Shown here piece by piece: positions 1 to 6,498 of a stretch of 11,929 bases of DNA (position 1 is the first letter of the stretch; every line of letters starts with the position of its first letter). The stretch lies in NCBI GenBank assembly GCA_007123575.1, contig SKKV01000260.1, forward strand, positions 1-11,929, read 5' to 3'. The notes under the pieces were generated by a model, which ran no database searches, had not been told where the DNA came from, and worked only from the letters and a program-made list of their open reading frames with translations. The DNA is from Wenzhouxiangella sp. Its GTDB lineage: Bacteria > Pseudomonadota > Gammaproteobacteria > Xanthomonadales > Wenzhouxiangellaceae. Made by a program: the position numbers and the translations under genes.

Positions 1-1
1 C

Positions 2-1450
2 CACTTCGTCACCACCTGGCAGACCGACAACCCGGGCACATCCAGCGATAGCTCGATTACGGTGCCGATGGTCGGCGGGCCCTTTGATGTGGACTGGAAC
101 AACGACGGCACCTTCGATCAGCTCGGAATTACCGGACCGGTGACACATGATTTCGGTTCGCCGGGCACCTACACGATTCGTATCCGTGGAAACTACGACG
201 CCATCCGCTTTTCCAATACCGGCGACAAGGACAAGATCCTGTCAATCAATCAGTGGGGCACGCGCGCCTGGCAAAGCATGGAAGATGCATTTTCCGGTGC
301 CTCGAACCTGGAAGTTCCTGCCACCGACACACCCGATTTTTCCGAGGTGACCAGCATGAGTTTCATGTTCAATCGTGCGACGGTCGCAAACCCGGATACC
401 CGCCATTGGGATACGTCATCTGTGGAGAGTATGCGGTTCATGTTCAACAGGGCAGAGTCCGCCGACCCGGACACGAGCCAGTGGGATACTTCGTCCGTTG
501 AGGATATGCGGTCCATGTTCAGCAGGGCAGAGTCTGCCGATCCGGACACAAGCAGTTGGCATACCTCATCAGTGCGGGATATGCGGGGCATGTTCGACGG
601 CGCAAGTTCGTCGAACCCGGACACCAGCAGCTGGAATACATCGTCTGTCGAAACCATGCAAGACATGTTCCGCGGTGCGATTGCTGCAGATCCTGACACG
701 AGCAACTGGGATACTTCCTCCGTGGAGAGCATGTGGGGCATGTTCCAGGGCGCGGAAAACGCAAACCCGAATACCAGCCAATGGGAAACCGGGTCCGTAA
801 CCAACATGCGGCGCATGTTCCAGGACGCGATGACAGCGAACCCGGATACCAGCCAATGGAATACGGCTGCCGTAGCCCGAACGACTTCAATGTTCGAGGG
901 AGCATCCGCCGCCAATCCGGACACCAGCAACTGGAACGTGGAGTCGCTGATCCTTGCCGGTGACATGTTCAAGTCCAGCGGCCTGACGACAGCGAACTAT
1001 GAAGCGTTGCTGGAGGGCTGGAGTCTCCAGGCGGATGCGCAGACCGACGTAGCGTTCGGTGCACCCGACAACTTCTATTGTTCCGATTCGGCCGCAGTGG
1101 CCCGAGCGGTTCTGGTTGACGATAAGCAGTGGACCATTAGCGACTTAGGCCGAGGCTGTGCCATCGGCGGCGAAGTCGCCGGCCTGCAAGGCTCGGGCCT
1201 GATCCTGCAGCTTAACGGCGGCAACGACCTGGACATCAACGACAACGGCAGCTTTACCTTCCCCGGCTCGCTCGACAACCTGGCCGACTACACCGTAACG
1301 GTTGCCGCCCAGCCGGTCGATCCCGCCCAGATCTGCGTGGTGGCCAACGGCACCGGCACGGTGGAAGGGCCCAATGTCGCCAACGTGGAAGTGTCATGCC
1401 AGGCGGCCGAGGACAGCATCTTCTCCTCGCGCTTTGAGCAAGCTCGGTAG
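2..1450 (+). CDS. BspA-like surface protein with DUF285 repeats (5' end outside window)
   Basis: The reading frame is open from base 2 to the TAG at 1448-1450, so the gene begins before the window. A GTG at 62 is possible, but the upstream residues (HFVTTWQTDNPGTSS) continue the usual N-terminal domain of BspA-family surface proteins, so the GTG is unlikely to be the start. Numbering from that GTG, residues 1-78 form a beta-rich domain (VDWNNDG, PGTYTIRIRG). Residues 79-303 are nine 25-residue units of the DUF285 type, with WDTSSVESM and a closing MF recurring exactly every 25 residues. Residues 305-369 match the usual post-repeat segment (NYEALLEGW, WTISDLGRGC). Residues 370-448 are a beta-sandwich-like domain (GLQGSGLILQLNGGNDL, NGSFTF). 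The protein ends in DSIFSSRFEQAR. Such proteins are secreted or surface-exposed and often implicated in adhesion; no enzymatic motif is seen. The family call is firm, the exact role unknown. Confidence 0.85.
   Translation, partial: HFVTTWQTDNPGTSSDSSITVPMVGGPFDVDWNNDGTFDQLGITGPVTHDFGSPGTYTIRIRGNYDAIRFSNTGDKDKILSINQWGTRAWQSMEDAFSGASNLEVPATDTPDFSEVTSMSFMFNRATVANPDTRHWDTSSVESMRFMFNRAESADPDTSQWDTSSVEDMRSMFSRAESADPDTSSWHTSSVRDMRGMFDGASSSNPDTSSWNTSSVETMQDMFRGAIAADPDTSNWDTSSVESMWGMFQGAENANPNTSQWETGSVTNMRRMFQDAMTANPDTSQWNTAAVARTTSMFEGASAANPDTSNWNVESLILAGDMFKSSGLTTANYEALLEGWSLQADAQTDVAFGAPDNFYCSDSAAVARAVLVDDKQWTISDLGRGCAIGGEVAGLQGSGLILQLNGGNDLDINDNGSFTFPGSLDNLADYTVTVAAQPVDPAQICVVANGTGTVEGPNVANVEVSCQAAEDSIFSSRFEQAR
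296..970 (+). repeat. Nine in-frame 75-bp tandem repeats encoding 25-residue DUF285 units
   Basis: Nine consecutive units of exactly 25 codons run without insertion or deletion. Each ends in Met-Phe (first unit at 296-370, last ending at 970). The core is N/D-P-D-T-S-x-W-x-T-S-S-V-x-x-M-x-x-M-F. Units 2-6 are most alike; units 1, 8 and 9 are diverged, as is usual for edge repeats. DNA identity between units is only moderate, so the array is old or maintained at protein level rather than freshly amplified. Confidence 0.85.
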
Positions 1451-1502
1451 GCCTGGCGGCCGCGTGGCGGGTATCTGGCGTAGAATCTGGAGCGGTTCCC
1501 AA

Positions 1503-1535
1503 GGATACTGCCGGCGTCTTTCGACCGGAGTATCC
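1503..1535 (+). promoter_or_regulatory. Leader hairpin enclosing the Shine-Dalgarno of the XRE gene
   Basis: GGATACT (1503-1509) pairs perfectly with AGTATCC (1529-1535), and CCGG (1511-1514) with CCGG (1525-1528), leaving G1510 bulged and a 10-nt loop. The only good ribosome binding site for the downstream gene, GGAG at 1527-1530, is entirely within the right arm, and the ATG follows two bases after the stem ends. The structure could limit translation. As DNA, the GGATAC...GTATCC dyad could instead be an operator for the XRE protein itself. The dyad is directly visible; the function is inferred. Confidence 0.5.
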
Positions 1536-1537
1536 CC

Positions 1538-2173
1538 ATGAGCAAGGAAATGAAGATTGATCGTCACATGATTCGTAAGCTACGCGAGCTGCGCGGCTGG
1601 TCGCAGGAGCAGCTGGCCGAGGCTGCCGGGCTGGGCGTGCGGACCGTGCAGCGGGTGGAGTCCGAAGGTCGCGCCTCGGCTGAAACCCGCACCTGCCTGG
1701 CCGCTGCCTTCAATGTGCCGCAGTCGGCCTTGGCGGCCCCAGCCTCAGTGTCAGAGCGTGCCCGCGATTCGGCCGATCCGATCCTGGGTTTGATTGGTGT
1801 TTTTCTGGTTATTGTTGGTTTGCTGACTACGCAGGGTCAGGGCCTGGTGCTCGCTGGCACTGGCATCCTGATCGCAATGTTGGCGATGCAGGGCTTGGTG
1901 TTGGTTGACAATCAGCGCGCAGCGGCGGGTCGGGATCGTTTGCTGACGCCGGTCGGCAGCTCGGTTGTCGCCCTGCTGGTGGCCGGATTGTCCGCCGAAG
2001 CCCTGGGCTGGGCCGTGATCGGGGGACCTGTCTGGGCCGGGTTGGCGGTTGCGGCCTTTGGTCTGTTCCTGGCCGCTGGCCACTGGCTATTCAATCGGCT
2101 GGTGGGTGAAGAAGGTGCTTCAGGCAAGGCTGAGGACAAGCCGTCAGCCGGCAATGAAACTCGGCCTGTCTGA
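1538..2173 (+). CDS. XRE-family helix-turn-helix regulator with membrane-embedded C-terminal half
   Basis: This 211-residue protein has a classical Cro/CI-type HTH at about residues 9-62 (IRKLRELRGWSQEQLAEAAGL, then VRTVQRVESEGR), followed by a short linker. About four hydrophobic segments then follow, near residues 82-97, 103-122, 140-161 and 163-188. The tail is polar (EEGASGKAEDKPSAG). The layout suggests a membrane-tethered DNA-binding protein that may sense membrane or ligand state; no ligand can be named. ATG 1538 is chosen because GGAG lies 7 nt upstream, although that site is buried in a hairpin. The stop is 13 nt before the macro-gene fragment, so the two were probably one operon. 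Confidence 0.8.
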   Translation: MSKEMKIDRHMIRKLRELRGWSQEQLAEAAGLGVRTVQRVESEGRASAETRTCLAAAFNVPQSALAAPASVSERARDSADPILGLIGVFLVIVGLLTTQGQGLVLAGTGILIAMLAMQGLVLVDNQRAAAGRDRLLTPVGSSVVALLVAGLSAEALGWAVIGGPVWAGLAVAAFGLFLAAGHWLFNRLVGEEGASGKAEDKPSAGNETRPV

Positions 2174-2186
2174 TACGGAGGGTCTT

Positions 2187-2270
2187 ATGCCGATTGAAGT
2201 GGTGACCGGCGACATTACCGAACAGCCGGATCTCGACGCGGTGGTCAACGCCGCCAATGGTTGCCTGTGA
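2187..2270 (+). pseudogene. 5' remnant of a macro-domain (O-acetyl-ADP-ribose deacetylase-like) gene
   Basis: ATG 2187 has a strong ribosome binding site (GGAGG, 2178-2182). It opens 27 codons reading MPIEVVTGDITEQPDLDAVV then NAANGCL and TGA. This is the start of a macro domain: the GDIT motif and the DAVVNAAN adenosine/ribose-binding segment are intact. Intact family members run to roughly 150-180 residues and continue with a Gly-rich GGGVDGAIH-type loop, which is absent. The following sequence is AT-richer and turns at once into an inverted-repeat element, with no remainder in any frame before the SIMPL gene. It is therefore a truncated gene. The intact start codon and ribosome binding site mean a 27-residue peptide could still be made. 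Confidence 0.75.
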
Positions 2271-2291
2271 ACGTAAAAATCCAAAATCATT

Positions 2292-2364
2292 GGAACGCAA
2301 AGAAGCCAAGCAGCACAAATTCATTAAAACTTTTGCTTCTTGGCTGCTTCGCTTCTTTGCGTCC
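2292..2364. repeat. Inverted-repeat element A with period-9 arms
   Basis: The left arm (2292-2314, GGAACGCAAAGAAGCC...) is complementary to the right arm (2343-2364) apart from one mismatch and a one-base gap. Each arm is a degenerate 9-nt tandem repeat (ACGCAAAGA, AGCCAAGCA, GCACAAATT). The right arm read in reverse continues with further units (AGCCAAGAA). The connecting loop is A+T-rich. It starts 21 nt after the stop of the truncated macro gene and lies in the gap between convergent genes. It is not an intrinsic terminator in form, because the stem is not GC-rich and no clean T-tract follows. Confidence 0.7.
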
Positions 2365-2441
2365 TAAAAGGTTTTCTTTGTTCGCGCGCCGACAGCGGAC
2401 CCGTTCCTGCCGCGCAGGCAGCTAATCGGACTGATCAGGAA

Positions 2442-3143
2442 TCAGTCAAGGATGTACTCGATGGTGGTCACAACGCGGACCACCTTGACCTCCGGGGTTG
2501 AGGAGTCGCGTTCGTTGATCGAGAAGAAACCCTGGCGGGCAGAGCGAATGGCGCCAACCCGGGCTTCCGAGTCGGCGGCGAACTGGGCCGCGGCCTGGCG
2601 CGCATCGGCCGTCGCGTCGGCAATCATTTCCGGCTTGATCGCCTCCAGCCCGGTAAACAGGAACTGCGCAGACTGGCCCCAGCCCGGGGTCAGTACCACG
2701 CCCTGACTGATCAGTTCGGCCGCGTCTTCCAGCGCCGCTCGCGTGGCCTCCACCCGGGTGGTGCGCAGGGTGATGCCGCGCTCGGCCGTATAGCGATTGT
2801 CCGGGCGCTGCGGGCCGCTGGCGTAAATCCACTGATCATTGATGCGCGGCGGTGTGCGGCTGAGTTCTTCATCGCCAAAGCCGCGCAGCTTCAGATAGGC
2901 GATGACCGCCTCGTCGGCGGCATCCATGGCCTGGCGAATGTCTTCCAGAGAGTTGCCGGCGAGCTGATACTGGATCGGCCAGATCGCCAGGTCGGCCAGC
3001 ACCTCGCGCTCGGCAAAACCCTTGACTTCGACATAGCGATCACTGATTCGGAAATCGCGAATTGCCGAGCCAACTACCACGGCCGCCACGATCATGCCAA
3101 TGGCCAGGAGGCTTGCCGATACCCAGCTGAATCGGTCGTGCAT
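2442..3143 (-). CDS. SIMPL-domain (DUF541) periplasmic/membrane-anchored protein
   Basis: This 233-residue protein starts at ATG 3143 (MHDRFSW), preceded by an AGAGGA ribosome binding site about 9 nt upstream. A longer in-frame start at 3209 would add 22 charged residues ahead of the signal and overlap a dyad, so it was rejected. Residues 8-30 are one hydrophobic segment (signal anchor or signal peptide). The rest is a SIMPL domain: YVEVKGFAEREVLADLAIWP near the start, conserved I-L-R-T linked strands, and a closing VVRVVTTIEYIL strand. SIMPL proteins are usually exported; their biochemical role is poorly defined. The gene lies downstream of, and codirectional with, the BlaI/M56 pair but 258 nt away, so it probably has its own promoter. 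Confidence 0.8.
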   Translation of the reverse strand: MHDRFSWVSASLLAIGMIVAAVVVGSAIRDFRISDRYVEVKGFAEREVLADLAIWPIQYQLAGNSLEDIRQAMDAADEAVIAYLKLRGFGDEELSRTPPRINDQWIYASGPQRPDNRYTAERGITLRTTRVEATRAALEDAAELISQGVVLTPGWGQSAQFLFTGLEAIKPEMIADATADARQAAAQFAADSEARVGAIRSARQGFFSINERDSSTPEVKVVRVVTTIEYILD

Positions 3144-3201
3144 AAGAAACAATCCTCTGTTCCGAAGCGACCTCTCCAATCTAGCGCAGAAATCGCGAGC
3201 T

Positions 3202-3221
3202 GTCCGCAATTATTTGCGGAC
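3202..3221. promoter_or_regulatory. Perfect 8-bp-arm dyad upstream of the SIMPL gene
   Basis: GTCCGCAA (3202-3209) and TTGCGGAC (3214-3221) are exact reverse complements separated by TTAT. The dyad is 59 bp upstream of the SIMPL start. On the minus strand a GATAAT hexamer (3223-3228) lies just ahead of it, so it may be an operator next to a -10 box. No convincing -35 was found and no cognate regulator is known. Confidence 0.35.
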
Positions 3222-3304
3222 CATTATCAGATTCAGAGTTGCCGAAATCCGATCCGTGAAAGCCGCGCCTTCAGGATACGGTTCGGGAAAGACAAAAACC
3301 TTGG

Positions 3305-3375
3305 AACCACCGAAGACACCGAAGGCACCGAAAAGCTTGTAAGTGGATTCGGTGCTTTCGGTGTATTCGGTGGTT
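3305..3375. repeat. Inverted-repeat element B with period-9 arms (CACCGAAGR type)
   Basis: The 28-bp arms 3305-3332 and 3348-3375 are reverse complements at 26 of 28 positions, with a 15-nt loop. Each arm is three units of a 9-nt repeat (ACCACCGAA, GACACCGAA, GGCACCGAA). Since 9 is a multiple of three, every frame stays open. Spurious translations such as TTEDTEGTEK and FGAFGVFGG arise here and should not be called genes. It begins 26 nt after the stop codon of the M56 gene, reading on the minus strand. Confidence 0.8.
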
Positions 3376-3401
3376 ATTTGGCGGTCAATGAAGCGACGCA
3401 A

Positions 3402-4643
3402 CTACATTGGCGGACGTTGGCTGCTGGCTTGGATTTCCAGACGGAAATTGACGCCTTGGCGGTCGGTGGTTGCGATCGCGGCGGGCTCCTCGTGATCCAG
3501 GGGGAAGATCAGGCGCGGGGTCGCCACGGTTTCGCCGGCCATGCTCAGCGTCATGCTCATATCGATCAGGCCGTCATCGAGTTCCCGAAAGGTGAATGAT
3601 TGCGACAGCTCGCCGTGCCGGCCGATCTCGCTGTCCATGCCAAAGGCCTGGCCGGGCCGCCCGGCGATCTGGTAGTGGTGCTCGTAGAGTGAGTCATCCT
3701 CGTCGACCCGGACCTGGGAGACGATAGTGAAATAGCGCGGTGCGTTTTCTGCCTGTTCGACCGAGCCTGCGCTCCAGACCAGGCCCGCCAGACAGGCGGC
3801 GACGATGCCAATGGCGGTCAGGCCAAGAAAACGGTGATGGGGCAGGCGACTGTGTCGATTAAGCATGGTAATTCTCTCTTTGAGTGTGTGTTGGCTGGAC
3901 CAGCGGCAGGCCGTGCTTGCGCTGCCGGCCACCGGCACCAGCAGGGCTTCGGCATAGCTGCGCGGCCAGTGCGGGTGCTCGCGCAGCACGCGCGCATCGC
4001 AGGCGATCTCCTGGTCGGCGCGAAACCGCTTCAGGCCCAGCCAGCACAGGGGATGGAACCAGAAGATGGCGCACAGCAATGCGGCCAGGCCGTTGGCCCA
4101 CGGGTCACCGCGCCTGGCATGGGCGCGTTCATGGGCCAGCACCAGTTCGCGCTGGCGCGAGTTCCAGCGCTGCTCGAAGTCTGGCGGAACGACGATGCGT
4201 GGCCGGAACAGCCCGATCAGGGCCGGGCTGGCCAGTGGGCGAACAGCGCGCCAGCAGCCGTCGCTACATGGCTTCAGCGGGCCAAGACTGGTCCGAAACC
4301 TGAGCTCCTGGACCAGCATCAGGACCAGGCTGGCGATTGCGCCCGTCAGCCATGCGTAAAGCAGCCAGTCTGGCCCGGCTGCTGCTGGCTGAATGACATC
4401 GCCGCTTGCCGTTTGCGCACCCGGCAGGATGCTGGCATCCAGGCTGATCAGCTCTAAACTGGGCTGGGAATTGGGCAGCAGGGTGGCGATAAGGGCAATT
4501 GGTACCAGCACCCAGAGGCCGTAGGCTGACCCGGCACCCAACCAGCGCCGCACGAAACGGCGCAGCACAAAGACCAAAACCAGGGCCAGGGTCAGCGAGA
4601 TCAGCAGGTTCAAGGCCAGGCTCGGCCACTGGTCAGCACTCAT
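3402..4643 (-). CDS. M56 (BlaR1-like) membrane metallopeptidase
   Basis: This 413-residue protein is the antirepressor partner of the BlaI-type regulator upstream. Hydrophobic segments fall near residues 10-28, 41-58, 95-113, 184-205 and 272-292. The zinc site is H171-E172-R-A-H175, with E212 in QEIACDARVL as the likely third ligand; these sit between membrane segments as in BlaR1/MecR1. In the family, the activated protease leads to cleavage of the repressor and derepression. The C-terminal periplasmic part (about 293-413) is only about 120 residues and lacks a penicillin-binding SxxK/KTG arrangement, so the signal is probably not a beta-lactam acylating this domain. ATG 4643 overlaps the end of the repressor gene by 11 nt, implying translational coupling. 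Confidence 0.85.
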   Translation of the reverse strand: MSADQWPSLALNLLISLTLALVLVFVLRRFVRRWLGAGSAYGLWVLVPIALIATLLPNSQPSLELISLDASILPGAQTASGDVIQPAAAGPDWLLYAWLTGAIASLVLMLVQELRFRTSLGPLKPCSDGCWRAVRPLASPALIGLFRPRIVVPPDFEQRWNSRQRELVLAHERAHARRGDPWANGLAALLCAIFWFHPLCWLGLKRFRADQEIACDARVLREHPHWPRSYAEALLVPVAGSASTACRWSSQHTLKERITMLNRHSRLPHHRFLGLTAIGIVAACLAGLVWSAGSVEQAENAPRYFTIVSQVRVDEDDSLYEHHYQIAGRPGQAFGMDSEIGRHGELSQSFTFRELDDGLIDMSMTLSMAGETVATPRLIFPLDHEEPAAIATTDRQGVNFRLEIQASSQRPPM

Positions 4644-5001
4644 CTTCCAGCTCCTTGATCAAAGCCTTGATCTCTTCCAGTTCCTGCGGGTTTATCTTGC
4701 GATGGTCGGAGAGATGGGCAACCAGCGGTGCCAGGCGGCCATCGAACCAGCGCGCGAGAAAACGCTGGCTGGCTTCACTGACGCAATCCTCGCGCGATAC
4801 CCCCGGCGAATAACGGTAACCGCGACCAACCCGCTCGGCCTCGATCGCGCCCTTGTTCAATAGCCGATTGAGCAAGGCCTTGACCGTGCCCTGGCGCCAG
4901 CCCGTCGCGTTTTCCAGGCGCTCGGCCAGCTCGGTACTGGTTGCGGGGTGGGACTGCCACAAGCATTCCATGATTTTGCGTTCAGCGTCGGTGATGTGCA
5001 T
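4633..5001 (-). CDS. BlaI/MecI/CopY-family transcriptional repressor
   Basis: This 122-residue protein has the family's usual length. The N-terminal winged helix covers about residues 1-72 (ITDAERKIMECLW, then ATSTELAERLENATGWRQGT, VKALLNRLLNKGAIEAERVG and YRYSP). A helical dimerisation tail follows, ending in ELEEIKALIKELEDEC. Such repressors bind dyads in their own promoter and are inactivated by proteolysis triggered by the M56 partner encoded next. ATG 5001 fits the family N-terminus, but no clear Shine-Dalgarno precedes it. The predicted promoter leaves a leader of only about 17 nt, so initiation may depend little on a Shine-Dalgarno. Confidence 0.88.
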   Translation of the reverse strand: MHITDAERKIMECLWQSHPATSTELAERLENATGWRQGTVKALLNRLLNKGAIEAERVGRGYRYSPGVSREDCVSEASQRFLARWFDGRLAPLVAHLSDHRKINPQELEEIKALIKELEDEC

Positions 5002-5016
5002 GAAGATTGTTTATGA

Positions 5017-5040
5017 CTGTAATCGATTATATGATTACAG
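5017..5040 (-). promoter_or_regulatory. blaI-M56 promoter with -10 box inside an operator-like dyad
   Basis: CTGTAATC (5017-5024) and GATTACAG (5033-5040) are perfect 8-bp inverted repeats around an 8-bp spacer. Read on the minus strand, the spacer holds TATAAT (5026-5031), a consensus -10, 24 nt before the blaI ATG. A repressor bound to both arms would cover the -10, the arrangement expected for autorepression by a BlaI-type protein. The -35 is less clear: TTGCGT (5047-5052) is 15 bp away and TTGACT (5054-5059) is 22 bp away. Confidence 0.6.
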
Positions 5041-5191
5041 CGGTAAACGCAAGAGTCAAGCGACAGTTTTAATTCATTTGAACAGCTTACGTTGGCTGGT
5101 CCGGTTAGCCAGCGGATTGGTCGAAAGTCCAGTTTGCTGATTTGCTTGCTTGTGGCATTTTCAGCGGGCGATTTGAATCGAGGGATAAAAA

Positions 5192-5887
5192 ATGAAAAGA
5201 CTGATGTTTAGTCCGGTGCTGCTTTTCCTTATTTCGGTGTCGGGGCTGGCACTGGGGCAGTGCCGGGATGCGGTGGTATTGGTGCATGGCAATACGGGGT
5301 CGCCGTCCGACTGGGACAATACGGTGGTGGAACTGCTTGCTCGCGGTTGGTCGGCTGAAGAAGTTTTCGTGCCGGATTGGGGCAGCAAGCGCTGCGCGGC
5401 TTGTAACGATCACAACGGCAGCGAAGAGGTGCCGGTGTTGAACGCGATGATTGAAGCCCTGGCGGTTTCGTGCACGGGCAAGATCGATGTCATCGGCCAT
5501 TCGATGGGTGCGACGCTGGCAGCCAAGCAAATTGCCGATTACCAGTTACAGGGCCAGGTCGATGCCTTCGTCGGCGTCGCCGGCGCCTTTCGTGGTTTAT
5601 GGACTTGTGGAGTGTATCCCTGGAATGTCTGGAACTCGACCTGTGGCTTTTGGGGCCTGTCGGTCAATAGTCCATTTCTGAATAGCCTGGGCAATCAGAC
5701 TTTTGGCCAGCGGGTGTTTTCGATCAAGTCGTGGTCGGACCAGGTGGTTTGTGCGACCGGCGTATGCACGGTAGGCGGCATGCACAGCTCGCGGGTGCCA
5801 AACGAGCAAGGCACCTTGACCTTCGCTCTGGGTCATTTCGGCTTGCAGTCGCAAACAGCAAGCGTGCAGGTTGATTTGATCGAGTAG
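5192..5887 (+). CDS. Secreted alpha/beta-hydrolase, lipase class 2-like
   Basis: This 231-residue protein has a signal peptide at about residues 1-22 (KR, then a hydrophobic stretch, cleavage near LALG/Q). The mature part opens with AVVLVHGNTGSPSDW, holding the HG oxyanion motif at H32. The nucleophile elbow is GHSMG with Ser104. Likely triad partners are Asp183 (KSWSDQVV) and His215 (LGHFGLQ). The mature region has eight cysteines, including C68-A-A-C71, consistent with periplasmic or extracellular folding with disulfides. The family hydrolyses acylglycerols or other esters; the substrate cannot be inferred here. The ribosome binding site GAGGG lies before ATG 5192. It is divergent from blaI across a 190-bp gap, so either gene could be affected by the intervening operator. 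Confidence 0.8.
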   Translation: MKRLMFSPVLLFLISVSGLALGQCRDAVVLVHGNTGSPSDWDNTVVELLARGWSAEEVFVPDWGSKRCAACNDHNGSEEVPVLNAMIEALAVSCTGKIDVIGHSMGATLAAKQIADYQLQGQVDAFVGVAGAFRGLWTCGVYPWNVWNSTCGFWGLSVNSPFLNSLGNQTFGQRVFSIKSWSDQVVCATGVCTVGGMHSSRVPNEQGTLTFALGHFGLQSQTASVQVDLIE

Positions 5888-5963
5888 CCTTCAGCGAGCA
5901 GCGAGCTACGCGCAACGCCGATTCCCGGTTACAGTGGGAAGCTTAGTAGTTAAGGAGGCTGTT

Positions 5964-6422
5964 ATGCGTCTGTTACTGGTTGCACATGATCCCTCTCCAA
6001 ATACTCGGGCAATGGCAGAAGCGGTGCTGGACGGTGCGCGCCAGGCGAGCTCCGGCCAGCTTTCAGTGGATCACATTCGACCGCTTGAGGCCTGCGCAGA
6101 TGATGTCCTAGGCACTGATGTGCTGATCCTCGGCACCACTGAAAACCTGGGCTACATGAGCGGGGCGCTGAAGGACTTTTTCGACCGTAGCTATTACAGT
6201 CTTCTGGACCGGACTGATGCACTGCCTTTCGCCTTCTACGTGCGCGCCGGCCAGGACGGTACCGGCACGCGGCGGGCGATCGAGAGTATATGCGGCGGCC
6301 TGAAGTGGAAGCTGGCACAGCCGCCGCTGATCTGTCGCGGTGAGTGGCGCGATGAGTTTCTGGATCAGTGCAGGGAGTTGGGGGCGACCATGGCGGCGGG
6401 ACTTGAGGCTGGAGTGTTATGA
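5964..6422 (+). CDS. Flavodoxin-family / NAD(P)H-dependent FMN oxidoreductase-like protein
   Basis: This 152-residue protein starts at ATG 5964, with an excellent AAGGAGG (5952-5958). A GTG at 5934 in the same frame would precede this ribosome binding site and is rejected. The flavodoxin-like fold is indicated by RLLLVAHDPSPNTRAMAEAV (strand 1 and FMN-phosphate loop), DVLILGTTENLGYMSGALKD (second FMN loop) and a later AFYVRAGQDGTGT strand-loop. These proteins bind FMN and shuttle electrons or reduce small molecules; the partner is unknown. It lies 76 nt upstream of the cysteine desulfhydrase gene in the same direction, so a shared transcript is plausible. Confidence 0.8.
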   Translation: MRLLLVAHDPSPNTRAMAEAVLDGARQASSGQLSVDHIRPLEACADDVLGTDVLILGTTENLGYMSGALKDFFDRSYYSLLDRTDALPFAFYVRAGQDGTGTRRAIESICGGLKWKLAQPPLICRGEWRDEFLDQCRELGATMAAGLEAGVL

Positions 6423-6498
6423 GGGAGGTAAACCGGGAGAGGGGACAGAAGGATTGCGGGTAGACTGTGCCGGTTTGTCGGGTACAGGAATCAAGACC

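Noticed and set aside
296..970. Regular 75-bp repeats considered as a CRISPR array
   Set aside because: Units are contiguous, diverged and in frame with a known protein repeat; there is no conserved repeat/unique spacer alternation.
250..972. Long minus-strand frame of about 240 codons opposite the surface-protein repeats
   Set aside because: It is the antisense shadow of the 75-bp repeats; the periodic codon content keeps several frames open. The plus strand gives a recognisable DUF285 protein.
3210..3401. 63-codon minus-strand frame through element B
   Set aside because: Its repetitive TEST/FGVFGG peptide is a by-product of the hairpin's 9-nt units, not a protein family.
3138..3599. Plus-strand frame across element B and the M56 3' end
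   Set aside because: It arises from the period-9 repeat and antisense of M56; no ribosome binding site or recognisable domain.
3834..4457. Plus-strand frame of about 207 codons opposite M56
   Set aside because: Antisense shadow in a GC-rich gene; the minus strand carries HExxH and the family's membrane segments.
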